Part shown: positions 1 to 8,737 of the stretch, one piece after another
How positions within the stretch are numbered: position 1 is the first letter of the stretch
Layout: each line of letters starts with the position of its first letter
Source: Terrimesophilobacter bigeumensis
GTDB lineage: Bacteria; Actinomycetota; Actinomycetes; Actinomycetales; Microbacteriaceae
Direction: 5' to 3'
DNA length: 64,000 nt
Assembly: GCF_039537265.1 (NCBI RefSeq)
Contig: NZ_BAABAE010000001.1
Coordinates: forward strand, 372,001 to 436,000
Position numbers and translations under genes: made by a program
Notes under the pieces: generated by a model
Told to the model about the DNA's origin: nothing
The model's input: only the letters and a program-made list of their open reading frames with translations
Databases searched by the model: none

Positions 1-1
1 C

Positions 2-1951
2 GTGGGCAAGACCGCGGTCGTCGAGGGGCTCGCCCAGCGGATCGTCGCGGGTGATGTCGCCGACTCGCTCAAGGACAAGCGTCTCGTCTCCCTCGACCTG
101 GCGGCCCTCGTCGCCGGCGCGAAGTATCGCGGCGAGTTCGAGGAGCGGCTTAAGGCCGTGCTCAAGGAGATCAACGACGCCGACGGCCAGATCATCACCT
201 TCGTCGACGAGCTGCACACCCTCATGGGTGCGGGCGGTGGCGAGGGCTCCGTCGCTGCGGCGAATATGCTCAAGCCCATGCTCGCGCGCGGCGAGCTGCG
301 CCTCATCGGGGCGACGACCCTCGACGAATACCGCGAGTTCATCGAGAAGGATGCCGCGCTCGAGCGCCGGTTCCAGCAGGTCTACGTGGGCGAGCCGAGT
401 GTCGAGGACACCATCGCGATCCTCCGTGGGCTGAAGGAGCGCTACGAGGCCCACCACAAGGTCGCGATCGCCGACACCGCGCTCGTCGCGGCGGCGGCGC
501 TCAGCAACCGCTACATCTCGGGTCGCCAGCTTCCCGACAAGGCGATCGACCTCATCGACGAGGCGGCGAGTCGCCTGCGCATGGAGATCGACTCGGCCCC
601 GGTCGAGATCGACGAGCTCCGGCGCGGCGTCGACCGGCTCAGGCTCGAGGAGCTGGCGCTCAAGAAGGAGAAGGACGAAGCGAGCAAGGCGCGGCTGCAG
701 AAACTGCGCGACGACCTCAAGGACAAGAGCGCCCATCTCGCCGAACTGCAGGAGCGCTGGGAGAAGGAGCGGGCATCCCTCAACCGGGTCGGCGAGCTCA
801 AGGAGAAGCTCGACAGCCTCCGTATGCAGGCCGACCGCGCGCAGCGCGAGGGCGACCTCGAGCTGGCCTCCCGGCTGCTCTACGGCGAGATCCCGGTCAT
901 CGAGCGCGAGGTCGCGGATGCCGAGAAGTCGGAGGCCGAGACCCCGCTCATGGTCAACGACCAGGTGACCGCGGAGGACATCGCCGCCGTCATCTCGGCG
1001 TGGACCGGCATCCCGGTCGGACGTCTGCTGCAGGGTGAGACCGAGAAGCTCCTGCACCTCGAATCCGAGCTCGCGAGGCGGCTCGTCGGCCAGAGGCCCG
1101 CCGTAAAGGCTGTGGCGGATGCTGTCCGTCGCAGCCGTGCCGGCATCGCCGACCCCTCGCGCCCGACCGGCTCGTTCCTGTTCCTCGGCCCGACGGGTGT
1201 GGGCAAGACCGAGCTCGCCAAGGCGCTCGCCGAGTTCCTGTTCGACGACGAGAAGGCGATGATCCGGATCGACATGAGCGAGTACGGCGAGCGGCATTCC
1301 GTCGCCCGGTTGCTCGGTGCCCCTCCCGGGTACATCGGGTTCGAGCAGGGCGGCCAGCTCACCGAGGCGGTGCGGCGGCGTCCATACTCGGTCGTGCTCA
1401 TGGACGAGGTGGAGAAGGCGCATCCGGATGTCTTCGACGTGCTTCTGCAGGTGCTCGACGACGGCAGGCTCACCGATGGCCAGGGGCGCACGGTCGACTT
1501 CCGTAACGTGATCCTCATCCTGACCTCGAACCTCGGCAGCCAGTTCCTCGTCGACCCCGACCTCAGCTGGGAGCAGAAGGAGGAGGCGGTCACCGCGATG
1601 GTGCGCCAGGCGTTCAAGCCGGAGTTCGTCAACCGGCTCGACGACATCGTCATCTTCTCGCCGCTCTCGGAGGAGGATCTCGGCCAGATCGTCGAGCTCT
1701 ACGTCGACCGGTTGCAGCGTCGCCTCGCCGACCGTCGCCTCGACCTGGCCGTCACGCCGAACGCGCGGGCCTGGCTCGCCGAGCGGGGCTACGACCCGAT
1801 CTACGGTGCCCGGCCGTTGCGCAGGCTCATGCAACACGAGATCGACGACCGGCTGGCGACGGCGCTGCTCGCCGGTACGACCAGGGACGGGGACACCGTT
1901 CTCGTCGACCTCGATCCGGAGGAGGATGAACTTTCGGTGCGCAGTACTTGA
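2..1951 (+). CDS. clpB: ATP-dependent disaggregase ClpB (5' end missing)
   Basis: Hsp100/ClpB chaperone that with DnaK re-solubilises aggregated proteins in the cytoplasm. The window opens inside the gene: the first codon is the valine of the first Walker A (GVGKT), so the N-terminal domain and start lie upstream. Visible in order: Walker B of AAA+ domain 1 (FVDE, residues 67-70 of the fragment), a charged coiled-coil middle domain (about 205-330) that identifies ClpB rather than ClpA or ClpX, second Walker A (GPTGVGKT, about 396-403), second Walker B (LMDE) and the C-terminal GARPLRR small domain. The 649 codons fit a family length of about 850-870. It ends with TGA, 14 bp before the next gene. 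Confidence 0.97.
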   Translation: MGKTAVVEGLAQRIVAGDVADSLKDKRLVSLDLAALVAGAKYRGEFEERLKAVLKEINDADGQIITFVDELHTLMGAGGGEGSVAAANMLKPMLARGELRLIGATTLDEYREFIEKDAALERRFQQVYVGEPSVEDTIAILRGLKERYEAHHKVAIADTALVAAAALSNRYISGRQLPDKAIDLIDEAASRLRMEIDSAPVEIDELRRGVDRLRLEELALKKEKDEASKARLQKLRDDLKDKSAHLAELQERWEKERASLNRVGELKEKLDSLRMQADRAQREGDLELASRLLYGEIPVIEREVADAEKSEAETPLMVNDQVTAEDIAAVISAWTGIPVGRLLQGETEKLLHLESELARRLVGQRPAVKAVADAVRRSRAGIADPSRPTGSFLFLGPTGVGKTELAKALAEFLFDDEKAMIRIDMSEYGERHSVARLLGAPPGYIGFEQGGQLTEAVRRRPYSVVLMDEVEKAHPDVFDVLLQVLDDGRLTDGQGRTVDFRNVILILTSNLGSQFLVDPDLSWEQKEEAVTAMVRQAFKPEFVNRLDDIVIFSPLSEEDLGQIVELYVDRLQRRLADRRLDLAVTPNARAWLAERGYDPIYGARPLRRLMQHEIDDRLATALLAGTTRDGDTVLVDLDPEEDELSVRST

Positions 1952-1965
1952 TAGCCTGAACGGCG

Positions 1966-4014
1966 ATGACTGAGCCCCGCCTTCGACAGCGCCCCACGAA
2001 GGCGAGCCACTTCCTTCCCCACGTGCAGGGCCTTCGTGCCATCGCCGTGATGCTGGTCGTGCTCTACCACGTCTGGCCCGGACGCCTCTCCGGCGGCTAC
2101 ATCGGCGTCGACATCTTCTTCGTCATCTCGGGCTTCCTCATCACCGGGCAGCTCGCCCGCGAGCTCGACCGCACCGGCCGGATCGCCCTCCCGAGCTTCT
2201 GGGCGAAGCGCGCACGTCGCCTGCTCCCCGCCGCCATCACGGTGCTCGTGTTCTGCGCGCTCGCCGTGCTCTTCCTGCTGCCCCTCTCGAGCCTCGTCTC
2301 CGAGGCGAAGGAGATCCTTGCGAGCACGTTCTACTTCGAGAACTGGCAGCTCGCCCTGAGCTCGGTCGACTACCTCGCCTCGCATGACGCCACGACCGTG
2401 CAGCACTACTGGTCGCTCTCGCTCGAGGAACAGTTCTATATCGTCTGGCCGTTGCTACTGCTCGGTGCGACCTGGCTCGGTGTGAAGTTCTTCGCCGCGC
2501 GGCGCTGGCTGCCGATGGTGGGGATCGTCGTCGTCGTGAGCGTCGTCTCGCTGGCAGCATCCGCGTTCTACACCGCCACCAATCCGGCTGAGGCGTACTT
2601 CGTGACGTGGACGAGGTTCTGGGAGTTCGGGGCCGGGGCCATCCTGGCATTGCTTCCGAGGCTGCGCCCGACGGGCGCGTGGTGGCCCAACCTGATCGGC
2701 TACGCGGGGCTCGCGATGATTCTCGCCGCGGCATGGTTCTTCGATCGCGACACCCCCTTCCCCGGTTACACCGCACTCCTTCCGGTGATCGGGACGGCCA
2801 TGGTCATCACGACCGACCGTGCGAAGCACTGGTGGGATGTCGGAAGCGTGCTGGGCGGGCCGCCGCAGCGCTTCGTCGGTGACATCTCGTACTCGCTCTA
2901 CCTGTGGCACTGGCCGCTCATCATCGTCGCCCCCTACATCCCGGGCTGGGGCCTCTCCGGCTGGAACCGGGTGGCTCTCATCGCGATCTGCTTCCTGCTG
3001 GCCTGGCTCACCAAGAAGTTCATCGAGGATCCGGTCCGCACCTGGAAGTTCTTCACCCTGCGACGTCCTCGCATCACGTACCTCGGTGTGATCGGGCTCA
3101 TGGCGGTGTCGAGTCTCTTCGTCGGTGCCGCGTGGGTCGTCAACAACCCGCGTTACGAGGCGGAGGCCGCCGAGCTGCAGCAGATCCGCGCCGACCTGCC
3201 CGACTGCTTCGGTGCGCTCGCCGGTCCCGACTGCGAGAACCCGGAACTCGCCGGCGCGATCATCCCGAGTCCCGGCTTCGGCAACGCGGACTCCCCTGGT
3301 CACGTCGAGTGCTTCGTCCAGCTCAACGAGTCGGCGGTGAAAGCCTGCCACTTCGGCTCGGAATCCCCGGATGCTCCGCGTATCGCCCTCATCGGCGACA
3401 GCCACGCCTACCAGTACATCGAGACCCTCATCGCGCTCGCCGATGAGCGCGGCTGGTCGCTCACGACCTACCTCAAGGGCGCCTGCCCGTGGACCACGGC
3501 ACCGGTGAGCGGGCCGAGCCCGGCGTTCACGGCATCCTGCGTCGACTGGCGCGCCAACCTCGCCGACGAACTCTCGGCGGTCGCGCCCTACGACGTGGTG
3601 TTCACCGCGGCGCTCGCGCACACGCCGTACACGGTCAGCGCCGCCGACCACGATGAGGTGCTGCGCGATGGCTTCCTCGAGGCGTGGAAGCAGGCCGCCG
3701 GTGCGGCGATCGTCACGATCGTCGACAATCCCGACTTCGTAGAGGACCCGAACAAGTGTCTCCGGAACGCAGCACCGGATGCCTGCACGGAACTCCGCGC
3801 GGACGTGCTCGCACAGACCGACCCTCTCGCCCTCGCCGGTGCCATGGCGGGTGCGACCGTGCTCGACTTCACGGACAGCTATTGCGACGACACGGTGTGC
3901 TTCAGCGTTGTCGGAGGGGCCAACGTGTACCGCGACCAGGATCACCTGACGCGAACCTTCGCCCTCACCCTCGGCCCCGCGATCGGGGACGCGATCGCCG
4001 CGCGACTGCCCTAA
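1966..4014 (+). CDS. Membrane O-acyltransferase with C-terminal SGNH domain (OafA/YrhL type)
   Basis: 682 residues. The N-terminal half is an acyltransferase-3 domain with about ten membrane helices (early LYHVWPGR with the usual histidine, later LSLEEQFY). The C-terminal half is an SGNH domain with the GDSH block near residue 478 and a terminal D-x-x-H (DQDH near 659), expected outside the membrane. Such fusions O-acetylate cell-wall or surface polysaccharide; the substrate here is unknown. ATG follows TAGCCT by 8 nt. The stop overlaps the stop region of the convergent LLM gene by 4 bp. Confidence 0.9.
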   Translation: MTEPRLRQRPTKASHFLPHVQGLRAIAVMLVVLYHVWPGRLSGGYIGVDIFFVISGFLITGQLARELDRTGRIALPSFWAKRARRLLPAAITVLVFCALAVLFLLPLSSLVSEAKEILASTFYFENWQLALSSVDYLASHDATTVQHYWSLSLEEQFYIVWPLLLLGATWLGVKFFAARRWLPMVGIVVVVSVVSLAASAFYTATNPAEAYFVTWTRFWEFGAGAILALLPRLRPTGAWWPNLIGYAGLAMILAAAWFFDRDTPFPGYTALLPVIGTAMVITTDRAKHWWDVGSVLGGPPQRFVGDISYSLYLWHWPLIIVAPYIPGWGLSGWNRVALIAICFLLAWLTKKFIEDPVRTWKFFTLRRPRITYLGVIGLMAVSSLFVGAAWVVNNPRYEAEAAELQQIRADLPDCFGALAGPDCENPELAGAIIPSPGFGNADSPGHVECFVQLNESAVKACHFGSESPDAPRIALIGDSHAYQYIETLIALADERGWSLTTYLKGACPWTTAPVSGPSPAFTASCVDWRANLADELSAVAPYDVVFTAALAHTPYTVSAADHDEVLRDGFLEAWKQAAGAAIVTIVDNPDFVEDPNKCLRNAAPDACTELRADVLAQTDPLALAGAMAGATVLDFTDSYCDDTVCFSVVGGANVYRDQDHLTRTFALTLGPAIGDAIAARLP

Positions 4015-5000
4015 GCGAGCGCGGGGATGACCTCGCGCTCGAACAGTTCGATCCCCGAGCGGTCGTAGGCGGCCTCGGGGAAGTTGTGGATGGCGTAGCC
4101 GACTCCGAGGTCTCGCAGGCCCGCGAGGCGCTCCGCGACCTGCTCGGCGGTTCCGGCGCCCGGTGAGTTGCGGTAGTCGCGGGCGAACGCCGCGGCGCGC
4201 TCAGCGCCGAGCGCCGGCACGAGGCGTGCCTCGATCGCGTCGAGACGGTCCTTCACCTCGGCCTCGGTGTCGGCGACGACCGTGAAGAGGTTCGTTGAGC
4301 GCACGATGCCCTCGAAGTCGGTTCCGACCTCGGCGCAGTGGGTCCGCAGCAGTTCGCTCTTCTCGGCGAAGACCGTTGGGTTGCCGCCGGCGAAGTTCGT
4401 GTAGTCGGCATACTTCGCCGCGATGCGCAGCGTGACCTTCTCGCCGCCGCCGGCGATCCAGATCGGGATGCCGCCTTCCTGCAGCGGGAGCGGTCGCACG
4501 ATCGCGTTGTCGACCTGATAGTGGACGCCGTCGAGGGTTGCGGATCCGGTCTTCCAGGCCTGTCGCATGATCTGCACGCCCTCATCGAGCCGGGCGAGGC
4601 GCTCGCCTGCGCGGGGGAAGCCGTAGCCGTAGGCGCGCCACTCCTGCTCGTACCAGCCGGCGCCGATGCCCATCTCGACCCGTCCGCCGGAGATCGCGTC
4701 GACCGTGGCGGCGACTTTCGCGAGGTAGACGGGGTTGCGATAGCTCATGCAGGTGCACATCTGGCCGAGCCGGATGCGCTTCGTCGTCGCGCCGAAAGCG
4801 GACATGAGCGACCATGCCTCGTGCGTCGCCTCCTCGCTCGGAACCGGCACGGTGTGGAAGTGGTCGTACACCCAGATCGATTCCCACTGCCCGCTGTCGG
4901 CGTGTGCGGCCAGGCCGCTCATCGCCGTCCACTGGTCGGCCGGGTCGATGCCGACGAGGTCGTGACGCCAGCCCTGCGGTACGAACATTCCGAATCTCAT
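4011..5000 (-). CDS. LLM-class F420-type flavin oxidoreductase
   Basis: 329 residues with the luciferase-like TIM-barrel pattern: N-terminal MRFGMFVPQGW, then RIRLGQMCTCMSYRNP and GRVEMGIGAGW, typical of F420-dependent LLM enzymes of Actinobacteria. Cofactor and substrate cannot be told from sequence. The ATG at 5000 is chosen over an upstream in-frame ATG because TAGGCT lies 7 nt before it (leaderless layout). It lies 69 bp downstream of an amide channel and a cysteine hydrolase on the same strand, so it may act on the same nitrogen compounds, but it appears to have its own promoter. Confidence 0.85.
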   Translation of the reverse strand: MRFGMFVPQGWRHDLVGIDPADQWTAMSGLAAHADSGQWESIWVYDHFHTVPVPSEEATHEAWSLMSAFGATTKRIRLGQMCTCMSYRNPVYLAKVAATVDAISGGRVEMGIGAGWYEQEWRAYGYGFPRAGERLARLDEGVQIMRQAWKTGSATLDGVHYQVDNAIVRPLPLQEGGIPIWIAGGGEKVTLRIAAKYADYTNFAGGNPTVFAEKSELLRTHCAEVGTDFEGIVRSTNLFTVVADTEAEVKDRLDAIEARLVPALGAERAAAFARDYRNSPGAGTAEQVAERLAGLRDLGVGYAIHNFPEAAYDRSGIELFEREVIPALA

Positions 5001-5069
5001 GAGGGTCAGCCTAGAAGCAATCAGTGGAGGTGATGTCACCTCCACCACTTCCGCAGGGTGGCGCCGGTA

Positions 5070-5714
5070 TCAGGCGGTCACGGGCTGCTGTGCCGAGGCC
5101 GGCTGGTGGGGTTGGGGTTCGAGCGTGCGGGCCAGGTTCGATCGGGCCAGCAACCAGGCCAGCACGGATGCGCCCGCCAGGGCGGTGAGAGCCAGGAGCC
5201 CGGCTGCCGGGCTTGTACTCCACACCCCTTTGAAGAGGAACAGTGCCGTCACCGTGCAACTCGGTATGCCCAGGATGATCAGGAACCAGGCGGTGAACCG
5301 CGTCAGACCGGAGAGTCCCAGCGCCAGCAGCAGGAAGAACAGCGACCACATGATCGCCCAGGTCAACCAGACGACCGCGAAGATCGGGTCGGGACCGATG
5401 CTGATGATGCTGTGATAGAACGCGATCGCGGCCACGAACGCGCTGAACCAGCCGAAGCCCTCCGGCTCCAGCTTCAACAGGATGTTCAGCCCGAAGTACA
5501 GGTAGGTGATCCCGAAGAGGTAGGTCGGCCAGGTGCTGTTGATCACCGCGGCATCCGTGCTGTTCTGGATGAGGATGATCGTGGGCAGGACGACCTGCAT
5601 CGTGCCCACGAACAGGTTCAGGATGGCCGCGCTGCGCGCGGGCACGATGCCCAGGGAATTGAGTCCGTTGACGAGCAGGACGATTCCGACGAAGAGTAGT
5701 CCGATGTTTCCCAT
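5070..5714 (-). CDS. AmiS/UreI-family amide or urea channel
   Basis: 214 residues, almost wholly hydrophobic, with six or seven predicted helices and the family pattern: MGNIGLLFVGIVLLVNGL start, PTYLFGITYLYFGLN, and an acyl-amide channel core with WLTWAIMW. AmiS/UreI proteins pass urea or short aliphatic amides across the inner membrane. Start is the ATG at 5714, after a GGGAGC-like ribosome site; an extension upstream would be hydrophilic and unrelated. The cysteine hydrolase gene ends 14 bp upstream, so the two are probably cotranscribed. Confidence 0.88.
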   Translation of the reverse strand: MGNIGLLFVGIVLLVNGLNSLGIVPARSAAILNLFVGTMQVVLPTIILIQNSTDAAVINSTWPTYLFGITYLYFGLNILLKLEPEGFGWFSAFVAAIAFYHSIISIGPDPIFAVVWLTWAIMWSLFFLLLALGLSGLTRFTAWFLIILGIPSCTVTALFLFKGVWSTSPAAGLLALTALAGASVLAWLLARSNLARTLEPQPHQPASAQQPVTA

Positions 5715-5728
5715 GGGATGCTCCCGCG

Positions 5729-6430
5729 TCAGTCGGTGAGAAGGTCGAGGAACGTCTCCGAGGAGATCACCGGAGCGAAGAACTTGTTGATCCGGTCGAA
5801 GGCTGCCGGCTCCGACTCCGCGTGGTGGCAACCCGTCGCATCGCCGATGATGATCGGTAGCAGGCCGTTGTCGCGGGCCGCTCGTGCGTTGCCTTCAACG
5901 CACCAGTCGAGGTGGATGCCGGTGATGACGACGACCTCGACCTTCTTGCGGGCGAGTTCCAGGGGTAGATCAGTGCCCACGAAAGCGGTCTGCAGCGCCT
6001 TCTCGAAGAGCTCGTTGTCGCCGGGGCGCACGAGTTCGCGCAACTCGCCGACGAGTTCGTTGTCCCACGCGATCTGCTCCGGGGTGGCATCGAGGGCGCC
6101 CGTCCAGGAGTCGTACTGCACCGTGTCGAAGGCGGACTGCGGGTAACCCTGCCGGAAGACGGAGTAGCCGATCCAGTTGAAGGACACGAAGTTGTCACGG
6201 TGGCGAGCCGCCTCGACGGAGCGCACGGTCGCCTCGAGGCTTCCACGGAGGTCGTGACGTTCGCCATACTGTACGCCCCCCGGCTTGTAGAGGGAGTTCG
6301 ATTGACTCACCGAGAGGAAGGCCGCCGGTCGCCGGAGGATCTTCCGCAGGTCGAGTTTTTTCCAGTGGTCGGCCAATTCTGGAATCGACTCGACGTTGGT
6401 GGTCGGGATGCTGGTGTCGATGAGCGTCAT
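5729..6430 (-). CDS. Isochorismatase-like cysteine hydrolase, catalytic Asp apparently replaced
   Basis: 233 residues. The C-terminal half matches the isochorismatase/nicotinamidase fold: Lys144 (ELFEKALQTAFVGTDL) and Cys177 (HLDWCVEGNARAA) sit at the usual positions of the catalytic Lys and nucleophile. The N-terminal strand that normally reads VIDMQ reads FLSVSQ (38-43), so the usual general-base Asp is missing. Family members hydrolyse biuret, ureidoacrylate or nicotinamide; with the adjacent AmiS channel an amide or ureide substrate is plausible. Good ribosome site (AAGGAG). A dyad resembling the aceA operator lies just upstream. Confidence 0.8.
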   Translation of the reverse strand: MTLIDTSIPTTNVESIPELADHWKKLDLRKILRRPAAFLSVSQSNSLYKPGGVQYGERHDLRGSLEATVRSVEAARHRDNFVSFNWIGYSVFRQGYPQSAFDTVQYDSWTGALDATPEQIAWDNELVGELRELVRPGDNELFEKALQTAFVGTDLPLELARKKVEVVVITGIHLDWCVEGNARAARDNGLLPIIIGDATGCHHAESEPAAFDRINKFFAPVISSETFLDLLTD

Positions 6431-6446
6431 GGCTTCTCCTTCAGGT

Positions 6447-6470
6447 TTCTTCTACGCAGAGTAGAGAAGC
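6447..6470. promoter_or_regulatory. Imperfect dyad upstream of the hydrolase/AmiS pair
   Basis: TTCTTCTAC followed after GCAGA by GTAGAGAAG: a 5-bp perfect core (TCTAC/GTAGA) with looser outer arms. The left half is identical to the left half of the 21786-21810 palindrome beside the RamB-like gene. It lies about 17-40 bp upstream of the ATG, on top of a likely -10 (TACTCT on the minus strand), a position suited to repression. Function is inferred only. Confidence 0.45.
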
Positions 6471-6555
6471 CGGAAACCGCACGCGATCGACGTGACGCCG
6501 TGTGTCTGGTTGTGACGTAACATTCCCGTGGTTGCGGGCTGTCTCGCCGCTTGGG

Positions 6556-7623
6556 TCAGGGCGTGAGCTCCCGCACGATGGCGGTGACGAAGGCGTCGAT
6601 GTCGGCCTCCGTGGTGTCGAAGGAGCACATCCAGCGCACCTCGCCGGTCGCCTGGCTCCAGTCGTAGAAGCGGAAGACCTTCCGCAGCCGGTCGGCGACT
6701 CCCGGAGGCAGCACGGCGAATACCGCGTTCGACTCGGTGGCCTGGGAGAAGGAGAGCCCCGCGATCGAGCCGTCGGCGATGCGATCCTCGAGCGAGCGCC
6801 GCAGGTGCGCGGCCATCGCGTTGGCGTGGCTCGCCGAGCGCAACCACAGGTTGCCCTCGAGGAGGGCGAGGAACTGGGCGGAGACGAAACGCATCTTGGA
6901 GGCCAGTTGCATGTTGAACTTGCGGAGGAAGAGGAGGCCGTCGGCGGCATCCGGGTTCAGGACGACGATCGCTTCGCCGTAGAGCATGCCGTTCTTCGTG
7001 CCCCCGAAGCTCAGCACATCGATGCCGGCGTCCGTCGTGAACTCGCGCAGTCCCGTGCCGAGTGCGGCGGCGGCGTTCGCGATGCGGGCGCCGTCCATGT
7101 GCACGGTCATGCCCTTCGCGTGGGCGTGCGCGGTGATCGCCTTCAGCTCGTCGATCGAGTAGAGGGTGCCGAGCTCCGTCGTCTGCGTGACGCTCACCGC
7201 AAGCGGCTGGGCGCGGTGCTCGTCGCCCCAGCCCCAGGCCTCCTGATCGATGAGCCCTGGGGTGAGTTTGCCGTCGGGGGTCTCGACCGTGAGCAGCTTG
7301 AGCCCGCTCACGCGCTCCGGCGCCCCTCCCTCGTCGGAGTGGATGTGCGCCGTCTTCGAGGAGACGACCGCGCCCCAGCGCGGCAGCATCGCGGTCAGCG
7401 CGGTGACATTCGCCCCCGTGCCGTTGAAGACCGGGAACACCTCTGCCTGTGCGCCGAAGATCTCGCGGATGCGCTCGTGCAGACGCTCGGTGTAGACATC
7501 CTCGCCGTAGGAGACCTGGTGGCCTTCGTTGGCCTCGGCGATCGCCGCGAGGACCTCGGGGTGGGCGCCGGCGTAGTTGTCGCTCGCGAAGCCACGGAGC
7601 TGGGGATCATGAAGTCGAGTCAC
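6556..7623 (-). CDS. Low-specificity threonine aldolase / beta-eliminating lyase
   Basis: 355-residue PLP fold-type I enzyme, cytoplasmic. Seen: FASDNYAGAHPEVL start, NGTGANV phosphate-binding stretch (67-73), HMDGARI with the PLP-pyridine Asp (175-181), and the Schiff-base Lys210 in SFGGTKNGM. The family splits L-threonine or L-allo-threonine to glycine and acetaldehyde; some members act on other beta-hydroxy amino acids. GTG start at 7623, with GAGAAT 6 nt upstream as a poorer match to the leaderless pattern seen elsewhere. It stands alone between the amide operon and the exporter genes. Confidence 0.88.
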   Translation of the reverse strand: MTRLHDPQLRGFASDNYAGAHPEVLAAIAEANEGHQVSYGEDVYTERLHERIREIFGAQAEVFPVFNGTGANVTALTAMLPRWGAVVSSKTAHIHSDEGGAPERVSGLKLLTVETPDGKLTPGLIDQEAWGWGDEHRAQPLAVSVTQTTELGTLYSIDELKAITAHAHAKGMTVHMDGARIANAAAALGTGLREFTTDAGIDVLSFGGTKNGMLYGEAIVVLNPDAADGLLFLRKFNMQLASKMRFVSAQFLALLEGNLWLRSASHANAMAAHLRRSLEDRIADGSIAGLSFSQATESNAVFAVLPPGVADRLRKVFRFYDWSQATGEVRWMCSFDTTEADIDAFVTAIVRELTP

Positions 7624-7645
7624 CGACCCATTCTCGCACCGAGCG

Positions 7646-8737
7646 TCAGCGGGCGAGTGCCTCGGAGAGTTTCACGCGGGCGCCCGTGCGCAGGAGTGCG
7701 TTCGAGTAGATGCGGGCTCCGATCACGATGACGACCGCGGTCGTCGCCAGCAGGATGGCGAGCGAGAGCAGGGGCTCCCACCACGCTGCATCGCCGAGGA
7801 AGACGCGCATCGGCATCCCGACCGGCGCCGAGAACGGCACGTAGGACATGATCGCGAGCACGACGGGGTTGTCGTTGAACGCGATCACGAGGATGTAGGG
7901 CAGCATCACGAGGATCATGACCGGCGAGGTCGCGCTTCCGACATCCTCCTGCCGGGAGACGAGGGATGCGGTCGCCGCGTAGAGCGCGGCGATCATGATG
8001 AATCCGAACACGAAGAACACCACGAACCAGGCGATGGACGGCCCGAAGCTCGCGAGCAGTTCGGCTTGACCCGTGACGGTCAGGCCGATGGCGGCGAGGG
8101 CCGCGATCGCAGCGATCTGTGCGAAGGCGAGCAGACTGTTGCCGAGGACCTTGCCGGCCATGAGCGCCCGCACCGAGATCGTCGACAGGAGGATCTCGAC
8201 GATGCGGGTCTGCTTCTCCTCGACGACGCTCTGCGCGATCGTCGTCCCGAAGGTCATGGCCGACATGAAGAACACGATGCCGAAGGCGATCGCCGCGAGG
8301 TAGGCGAGCAGCGGATTGAGCGCGTCCGGATCGAGCAGTTCGACGGTCGGTGGGGTGCTCAGCGCAACGACGAGGGATTGCGGCGCCGAGTCGAGCGCGA
8401 GGATCTGGACGCCGGTCGGCGCATCCTCCGCGGGAACGAGCGCGGCCTCGACCGTGCCGTCCCGCACGAGTTCCCTGGCGGCCTCGACGGAGTCCACCGT
8501 CGTGACCCTCAGGTTCGGGAGCTGCTCGGCGACCGCGACGGCTGCGCCGGTCGCGGCGACGTGCATCTTCGAGTTGGCGGTGCCGAAGAGCCCACTGGCG
8601 AGGATCGACCCGAGCACGGCGAGCATGAGGATGCCGGTCGAGATGAGGAACGCCTTGCTGCGCAGCTTCATCCGGATCTCACGCTCGGCGACGAGCCAGG
8701 AGCTCGCCGCGAATCCGGGGTTCTGGAAGGTGGTCAC
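7646..8737 (-). CDS. ABC-2 type exporter permease
   Basis: 363 residues. One N-terminal helix (SKAFLISTGILMLAVLGSIL) is followed by an extracytoplasmic stretch of about 120 residues and then five or six helices, the NatB/YhaP layout. The motif SVVEEKQTRIVEILLSTIS is characteristic of ABC-2 permeases coupled to NatA-type ATPases. Its start overlaps the end of the ATPase gene by 4 bp, so the pair is translated together. The family exports Na+, peptides or drugs; the substrate is unknown. Confidence 0.9.
   Translation of the reverse strand: MTTFQNPGFAASSWLVAEREIRMKLRSKAFLISTGILMLAVLGSILASGLFGTANSKMHVAATGAAVAVAEQLPNLRVTTVDSVEAARELVRDGTVEAALVPAEDAPTGVQILALDSAPQSLVVALSTPPTVELLDPDALNPLLAYLAAIAFGIVFFMSAMTFGTTIAQSVVEEKQTRIVEILLSTISVRALMAGKVLGNSLLAFAQIAAIAALAAIGLTVTGQAELLASFGPSIAWFVVFFVFGFIMIAALYAATASLVSRQEDVGSATSPVMILVMLPYILVIAFNDNPVVLAIMSYVPFSAPVGMPMRVFLGDAAWWEPLLSLAILLATTAVVIVIGARIYSNALLRTGARVKLSEALAR

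Noticed and set aside
2455..3945. Long antisense frame inside the O-acyltransferase gene
   Set aside because: Its composition is that of a high-GC shadow frame (Arg/Glu/Asp-rich), with no recognisable domain.
4011..5000. The LLM enzyme as the sulfonate monooxygenase SsuD serving the SsuBAC importer
   Set aside because: It looks F420-type rather than SsuD-type and sits 8 kb away beside an amide channel.
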